From positions 1-64,000 of the forward strand of contig JAFPXN010000112.1 of NCBI GenBank assembly GCA_017412505.1: a DNA stretch of 64,000 nt. Direction: 5' to 3'. Numbering within the stretch: the first letter of the stretch is position 1; each line of letters starts with the position of its first letter. A model generated the notes under the pieces. The model ran no database searches. It worked only from the letters and a program-made list of their open reading frames with translations, and was not told where the DNA came from. Below, piece after piece: positions 59,991 to 64,000 of this stretch. The DNA comes from Bacillota bacterium (lineage in GTDB: Bacteria; Bacillota; Clostridia; Peptostreptococcales; Anaerovoracaceae). The position numbers and the translations under genes are program-made.

Positions 59991-60227
59991 CTACGAGACG
60001 ATCTCCACGACGACTTTCTTGTTCTGTTTGACTGCGGCTGCCTTGACGACGGTGCGCAGGGCTTTGACGATGCGTCCCTGCTTGCCGATGATCTTCCCCA
60101 TATCGGAAGCGGCCACCTTCAGTTCGACCACAGTCACCCCCGGATCGTTGCCCGGGATCTCGCGGACCATGACCTCATCCGGGCTGTCCACGAGGGATCT
60201 TGCGATCGTTTCTACCAGACTTACCAT
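59991..60227 (-). CDS. khpA: KH-domain RNA-binding protein KhpA (YlqC)
   Basis: 78 residues. One KH domain with GKIIGKQGRIVKAL (GxxG loop GKQG, about 50-53). With KhpB it binds many RNAs and affects cell length in streptococci. Between rpsP and rimM, its usual place. Starts 13 bases after rpsP. Confidence 0.94.
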   Translation of the reverse strand: MVSLVETIARSLVDSPDEVMVREIPGNDPGVTVVELKVAASDMGKIIGKQGRIVKALRTVVKAAAVKQNKKVVVEIVS

Positions 60228-60240
60228 ACCGGGCCCCCGA

Positions 60241-60483
60241 TTATTCGAGGATGCCGGCCTTCTTCAGCAGCGCGCGGCAGGTGTCGGTGGGAACGGCGCC
60301 ATTGGCCAGCCACTTCTTGGCGGCTTCCGCGTCGATGTTGATCTCTGCGGGGTTCTTCAGAGGATCGTACGTACCGATCTCTTCGATGGACTTACCGTCT
60401 CTCGCCGTTCTCTGATCCGCGACGACGACTCTGTAGAAAGGCTTCTTGTGAGCACCCATTCTTCTTAATCTGATCTTGACCAT
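60241..60483 (-). CDS. rpsP: 30S ribosomal protein S16
   Basis: 80 residues. [20 protein letters not shown] is the canonical opening, with [10 protein letters not shown] and [10 protein letters not shown] following. Follows ffh by 48 bases. Confidence 0.98.
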   Translation of the reverse strand: MVKIRLRRMGAHKKPFYRVVVADQRTARDGKSIEEIGTYDPLKNPAEINIDAEAAKKWLANGAVPTDTCRALLKKAGILE

Positions 60484-60531
60484 TTGTTACCTCCAAAATT
60501 ATAGTTACTGATCGATTGACTGATTTATGCT

Positions 60532-61869
60532 TTAAAATCCGGGAAATCTTCTTCCGAATCTCTTGCCTAATTTACCGTTGTTCAGCTGTTTCATCAGCTT
60601 TTTCGTGTCTTCGTATTTCTTGATGAGCTGGTTGACCTTCGACACGGTGACCCCGCTGCCGGCCGCGATGCGCTTTCTGCGGGACGCGTTCAGCAGTTCG
60701 GGCTTTTTGCGTTCTTCCGGGGTCATGGACTGGATGATGGCTTCCATGGTGCGGAATTCCTTCTCTCCGGCGTCCATATCGTCGTCGGACACCTTGCCCT
60801 GCACGCCGGGCAGCATGTTCAGAACCTTGCCCAGACCGCCCATGCCCTTGATCTGCCCGATCTGATCCAGGAAGTCCTCCAGCGTGAACTGGTTCTTCGC
60901 CAGGCGTTTTTCCAGCTCCGCGGCCTTTTCCTCGTCCACGGCTTCCTGCGCCTTTTCGATCAGGGACAGCATGTCGCCCATGCCGAGAATGCGGCTGGCC
61001 ATGCGGTCCGGATAGAACGGTTCGAGCGCGTCGAGCTTTTCGCCCATACCGATGAACTTGATGGGCCGGCCGGTGACCTTCTTGACGGAGAGAGCGGCGC
61101 CGCCTCTGGTGTCGCCGTCCAGCTTCGTCATGACGATGCCGTCGATGCCCATGGCTTCGTGGAAAGCTTCCGCAGCGGTCACGGCGTCCTGGCCGGTCAT
61201 GGCGTCGACGACGAGCAGGATCTCGTGCGGTTTGACCGCCTTTTTGACCTCTTTGAGCTCTTCCATGAGGGCTTCGTCCACGTGCAGGCGGCCTGCCGTA
61301 TCGACGATGAGCATATCCAGGCCTTTGCGTTCCGCCTCTTTCTTCGCGCGCAGCGCGATATCAGCCGGGTCTTTGCTCGTACGGTCGCAGAACACAGGAA
61401 CGTCCACCTGTCCGCCGACGACTTCCAGCTGGTCGATGGCGGCCGGTCTCTGCACGTCGCAGGCGGCCAGCATCGGGTGCTTACCCTGCTTTTTCAGGTA
61501 AGAAGCAAGCTTCGCGCAGGTCGTGGTCTTACCTGTGCCCTGCAGACCGACCATCAGGATCGTTGTGAATCCGCTGGGAGAATACGTCAGCTTGCTGCTG
61601 CCGCCTCCCATGAGCGCGACCAGTTCGTCGTTGACGATCTTCACGACCTGCTGGGCCGGAGTCAGGCTCTTCAGGACTTCTTCGCCCAGCGCCTTTTCCT
61701 TGACGTCGGCGACGAATTCCTTGACGACCTTATAGTTGACGTCCGCTTCCAGCAGCGCCAGCTTGACTTCCCGCATCGCATCGTTGATGTCCTGCTCCGT
61801 GAGAACGCCTTTGCCGCGCAGTTTCTTAAAGACGCCGCTCAGTTTTTCCGAAAGACTTTCAAAAGCCAT
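60532..61869 (-). CDS. ffh: Signal recognition particle protein Ffh
   Basis: 445 residues from the ATG at 61869 (MAFESLSEKLSGVFKKL), with AGGAACAGG before it; a longer in-frame extension overlaps ylxM completely and is rejected. N-domain, G-domain with GLQGTGKTTTCAKLA, DTAGRLH and TKLDGDTRGGAAL, and a Met-rich M-domain (about 325-435). Binds signal peptides and SRP RNA. Two bases after ylxM. Confidence 0.98.
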   Translation of the reverse strand: MAFESLSEKLSGVFKKLRGKGVLTEQDINDAMREVKLALLEADVNYKVVKEFVADVKEKALGEEVLKSLTPAQQVVKIVNDELVALMGGGSSKLTYSPSGFTTILMVGLQGTGKTTTCAKLASYLKKQGKHPMLAACDVQRPAAIDQLEVVGGQVDVPVFCDRTSKDPADIALRAKKEAERKGLDMLIVDTAGRLHVDEALMEELKEVKKAVKPHEILLVVDAMTGQDAVTAAEAFHEAMGIDGIVMTKLDGDTRGGAALSVKKVTGRPIKFIGMGEKLDALEPFYPDRMASRILGMGDMLSLIEKAQEAVDEEKAAELEKRLAKNQFTLEDFLDQIGQIKGMGGLGKVLNMLPGVQGKVSDDDMDAGEKEFRTMEAIIQSMTPEERKKPELLNASRRKRIAAGSGVTVSKVNQLIKKYEDTKKLMKQLNNGKLGKRFGRRFPGF

Positions 61870-61871
61870 AT

Positions 61872-62240
61872 TTATACCTGTTCCTCGATGGAATCGATAT
61901 CGTTCTTCAGCGCGAGCAGCCCCTGCCGGACCTTGGGATCGCCGCAGTCCGCCAGCAGAGCGTTTACGGATTCCCGGGCGCTGTGCAGCACCTGCTCCTG
62001 CGACTGGAATCTTACGACGAGTCCGAGTTTCGCTTCGTAATCGCGCAGCGACTTCTCGGCTTTTTTGAGCGCTTCGTGCACGCCCTGGCGGGAGATCCCC
62101 AGTTCTTCCGCGATCTCCTGCAGGCTGCAGTTCTCTTCGTGATACAGACGCAGAACGTCCTGCTGCCGTTGAGAAAGCAGCGCGCCGTAGAAGTCTGCCA
62201 GCAGGCTCATCTCGTATAAATTGTCCAGACTGCTCTTCAT
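61872..62240 (-). CDS. ylxM: YlxM family DNA-binding protein
   Basis: 122 residues from the ATG at 62240; an earlier TTG start falls inside the promoter. Helix-turn-helix protein of the sigma-factor region-4 type: LLSQRQQDVLRLYHEENCSLQEIAEELGISRQGVHEALKKAEKSL (compressed) at about 20-64. Stimulates SRP activity in streptococci; always next to ffh. No ribosome-binding site precedes the ATG, and the promoter leaves eight bases, again suggesting a leaderless mRNA. Confidence 0.94.
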   Translation of the reverse strand: MKSSLDNLYEMSLLADFYGALLSQRQQDVLRLYHEENCSLQEIAEELGISRQGVHEALKKAEKSLRDYEAKLGLVVRFQSQEQVLHSARESVNALLADCGDPKVRQGLLALKNDIDSIEEQV

Positions 62241-62248
62241 ACCGGAGT

Positions 62249-62277
62249 ATACTAACACGTAGCGCAAAGACTGTCAA
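62249..62277 (-). promoter_or_regulatory. Promoter of ylxM-ffh
   Basis: On the minus strand TTGACA (62272-62277), 17-base spacer, TAGTAT (62249-62254), eight bases before the ATG. Confidence 0.7.
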
Positions 62278-62312
62278 GCATTTTTCTTGACAGCAACGCA
62301 AAAGCAGAAATT

Positions 62313-62340
62313 TTGTTTTACTCCCTATTTAAGTTATAAT
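62313..62340 (+). promoter_or_regulatory. Promoter of lemA
   Basis: TTGTTT (62313-62318), 16-base spacer, TATAAT (62335-62340), 36 bases before the lemA ATG. Confidence 0.6.
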
Positions 62341-62376
62341 ACTTTTAGAGAATTACGAGTAAAGGAACACACGCTT

Positions 62377-62919
62377 ATGAAAGACACCCTGATCCTCATA
62401 TGCCCCATTCTCCTCATCCTGCTGGCTGCCGGCTGGTGCATCCGGACGAGGAACGATTTCGTCGCGAAAGAGATCCGCGTCGAGGAAGGCCTTTCCGGCA
62501 TCGAAGTAGCTCTTGTGAAGCGCTACGATCTTCTGACGAACCTGCTCCAGGTCACGAAGGGATATATGGCGCACGAAAAAGAGATCTTTACCCAGATCGC
62601 CCAGCTGCGCAAAGGCATGAGCGTCGAAGAACTGAACGAGGCAAAAGTACAGATCGACGGCTTCCAGGACCGTCTGTTCGCTGTTGTGGAAGGCTATCCG
62701 GAACTGCGCGCCAGCGACGTCTGCATGAAGCTGATGAGCGGCATCCGCGACGCGGAAGAACACCTGCAGGCTTCCTGGCGCCTCTATAATACGAACGTGA
62801 CCGCGTACAACACCGCGATCGCGGTCTTTCCGGCCTCTCTGCTGGCAGGCGGCCGTCAGCCCAAAGCCTTTTTCTCCGCGGACGAAGAACAGCACAACTC
62901 TGTTTCCATGACAGTCTGA
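62377..62919 (+). CDS. lemA: LemA family membrane protein
   Basis: 180 residues from the ATG at 62377, with AAAGGA upstream; an earlier start lies upstream of the promoter's -10 box. One N-terminal transmembrane segment (about 4-22), then a coiled helical domain with LVKRYDLLTNLLQVTKGYMAHE (compressed; family LxxRRNDLxPNL) and YNTNVTAYNTAIAVFPASLLAG (compressed). LemA proteins have a cytoplasmic role not well defined; here it pairs with a DUF3137 protein 16 bases downstream, a frequent combination. Confidence 0.92.
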   Translation: MKDTLILICPILLILLAAGWCIRTRNDFVAKEIRVEEGLSGIEVALVKRYDLLTNLLQVTKGYMAHEKEIFTQIAQLRKGMSVEELNEAKVQIDGFQDRLFAVVEGYPELRASDVCMKLMSGIRDAEEHLQASWRLYNTNVTAYNTAIAVFPASLLAGGRQPKAFFSADEEQHNSVSMTV

Positions 62920-62935
62920 TACGAGGAGGTTCGCC

Positions 62936-63820
62936 ATGGATACGCAAACCAACAGGACAAGTTCCGAGATCTCATCTTCGCTGAAAAGCAACCGCAGCAA
63001 ATCGAGAGCGGCGATGGCCTTTTCCATCGTCTGCATCATCGTTATGATCGTATTGCTGTTCCTTGGCAAGTACCTGTTCGGCGTATTGATGCTCATCCCT
63101 GTCATCATCGGCGTACTGCTCATGATGCGAAGCGAGATCAAGATCAAAAATACGATCAGCGGCGATATCGTGAACGGCATCGTGAACGAAGTGCTCGACA
63201 ACGCCATCTATGCGGCGCCCTACCGTCTTTCCGACGAGATCATCGTATCCTCTCACATGGTCCTTCCGCAGCCCTATGACAAGATCTCGGGAAGCGACTT
63301 CATCAACGGCGAATACAAGGGCCTCCTGCTGAAGATGAGCGATATCGATCTGACCCGCAGAGTTTCGACAGGCGACGACGACGAAACAGACGAGCGCGTT
63401 TTCGATGGACAGTGGCTCATGTGCGATTTCGGCAAGGCCCTGTCGGGAGAAGTGCATGTGTCGCAGATCACGAAAAGCATGCCGGACAGCGTCAAAAGGC
63501 AGCGCATCCGGATGGAGAACGAACAGTTTAACGAAAAATTCGTCGTCACGGCAGACGATCCCGAGGAAGCGTTCTACGTCCTTACGCCGCATATGATGGA
63601 GTACATCCTGAGTTTGGAGAAAAAGAACAAAGGCATTCTTTATATGAGTTTCCTCCGCGACGGCAAATTCCATATCGCCGTCAACAGCGGAGAAGACTTT
63701 TTCGAACTTGGGAAGAAGAAACCGGATTACGAAACGCTCCGGCAGATCTTCCTGGATCAGCTCCGCTGGTACACGGACATCATCGACGTGCTGCGTCTGG
63801 AGCCCAATCTTTACAAATAA
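62936..63820 (+). CDS. DUF3137 domain protein
   Basis: 294 residues, GAGGAGG before the ATG. Two adjacent transmembrane segments (about 26-44 and 46-64), then a C-terminal cytoplasmic domain with the DUF3137 hallmarks: IVSSHMVLPQPYDKISGSDFINGEYKGL (compressed), FDGQWLMCDFGKALSGEVHV, and LRDGKFHIAVNSGEDFFEL (about 240-258). Partner of LemA in many Bacillota. Its function is unknown. Confidence 0.85.
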   Translation: MDTQTNRTSSEISSSLKSNRSKSRAAMAFSIVCIIVMIVLLFLGKYLFGVLMLIPVIIGVLLMMRSEIKIKNTISGDIVNGIVNEVLDNAIYAAPYRLSDEIIVSSHMVLPQPYDKISGSDFINGEYKGLLLKMSDIDLTRRVSTGDDDETDERVFDGQWLMCDFGKALSGEVHVSQITKSMPDSVKRQRIRMENEQFNEKFVVTADDPEEAFYVLTPHMMEYILSLEKKNKGILYMSFLRDGKFHIAVNSGEDFFELGKKKPDYETLRQIFLDQLRWYTDIIDVLRLEPNLYK

Positions 63821-63840
63821 CGGAATATCTGACCCGCAAG

Positions 63841-63871
63841 AAAAGCCCCGACCTGAGCGTCGGGGCTTTTT
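63841..63871 (+). terminator. Terminator of lemA-DUF3137
   Basis: AAAAGCCCCGAC (63841-63852), 6-base loop, GTCGGGGCTTTTT (63859-63871). Confidence 0.9.
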
Positions 63872-63906
63872 GATCGATGCAAAGCAGACAGTACCGCCCT
63901 ATTCTT

Positions 63907-64000
63907 TTATTTCTCCCACTTCTTCAGGTAATCGGAGAACTGCGCCAGACCGGCCTTCAGCACTTCCGGATCGCGGAAGGCGCCGTAGCCGACGCGGATC
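63907..64000 (-). CDS. PLP aminotransferase-like protein, C-terminal end
   Basis: 31 codons before the right edge of the window end at the TAA (63907-63909). The peptide (RVGYGAFRDPEVLKAGLAQ then FSDYLKKWEK) fits the C-terminus of class I/II aminotransferases, where IRVGYG or IRIGFG is followed by helices. Too short for certainty. Confidence 0.5.
   Translation of the reverse strand, partial: IRVGYGAFRDPEVLKAGLAQFSDYLKKWEK

Noticed and set aside
1..64000. CRISPR arrays, insertion sequences, rRNA, plasmid origins
   Set aside because: None seen; repeats are limited to one pair of direct repeats and short palindromes.

Overview
The window is a dense, moderately GC-rich stretch of bacterial chromosome from an anaerobic member of the Clostridia (Bacillota). 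The evidence for this is the gene order (asp23-nusB-xseA-xseB-ispA-dxs-tlyA, mutS-mutL-miaA, ylxM-ffh-rpsP-khpA-rimM-trmD, yggS-sepF-divIVA-lspA), a HemZ-type radical SAM enzyme, a single-chain SecDF, RNase J, YlbF, a LexA/DinR-type SOS box and a B. subtilis-type EF-P with Lys32. A Family XIII/Anaerovoracaceae-like organism is only a guess. There is no prophage, CRISPR array, insertion sequence or rRNA. One tRNA (Leu, CAA) is present.

Layout. 1-3.7 kb: a two-gene redox operon on the + strand, made of the 3' part of an FAD/NAD(P)H oxidoreductase followed by a 948-residue molybdopterin (DMSO reductase family) enzyme whose N-terminus is a TorD-like chaperone domain. 3.7-8.5 kb: an accessory locus of OCD-family protein, GNAT and aminotransferase diverging from a LysR regulator, then a flavin-reductase-like protein and a DUF6054 protein that share a palindromic upstream site. 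8.5-10.5 kb: a D-aminopeptidase and an SOS-controlled YneA-like division inhibitor, with three LexA boxes. 10.5-19.8 kb: a leftward run mutS-mutL-miaA-tyrosine recombinase-MATE-methionine gamma-lyase family. 19.8-20.2 kb: a non-coding, AT-rich island between 35-bp direct repeats. 20.2-26.8 kb: an eight-gene operon (asp23 to tlyA) in which every junction overlaps, with its promoter overlapping the mltG terminator. 26.9-32.3 kb: mltG and an accessory operon (nitroreductase, GNAT, membrane protein, LUD protein, VanX-like dipeptidase, esterase fusion). 32.3-49.7 kb: an uninterrupted leftward block yajC-secDF-rsh-MBL-hemZ-hisS-aspS-nadD/yqeK-rsfS-leuS-rnjA-ylbF-pepP-efp. 49.8-51.7 kb: tRNA-Leu (rightward) and yicC-gmk-rpoZ (leftward). 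51.8-53.6 kb: rqcH and a possible small RNA. 53.6-58.6 kb: a cell-envelope/division operon (HlyD-like, yggS, sepF, divIVA, lspA, rluD-like, flavin reductase). 58.6-62.3 kb: ylxM-ffh-rpsP-khpA and rimM-trmD. 62.4-64 kb: lemA with its DUF3137 partner and the 3' end of an aminotransferase.

Most genes are housekeeping (translation, tRNA charging and modification, protein export, mismatch repair, isoprenoid precursors, stringent response, cell division). The parts that stand out are the chaperone-fused molybdoenzyme, the LysR/aminotransferase/OCD cluster, the SOS boxes including one with no obvious target, the repeat-flanked island upstream of mutS, a stringent-response synthetase whose helical domain is replaced by a Lys/Ala-rich coil, an esterase fused to an extra beta-rich domain, two promoters placed for leaderless mRNAs, and a consensus promoter that may drive a short RNA downstream of rqcH. 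No search or folding program was run; family names come from recognising motifs and context.
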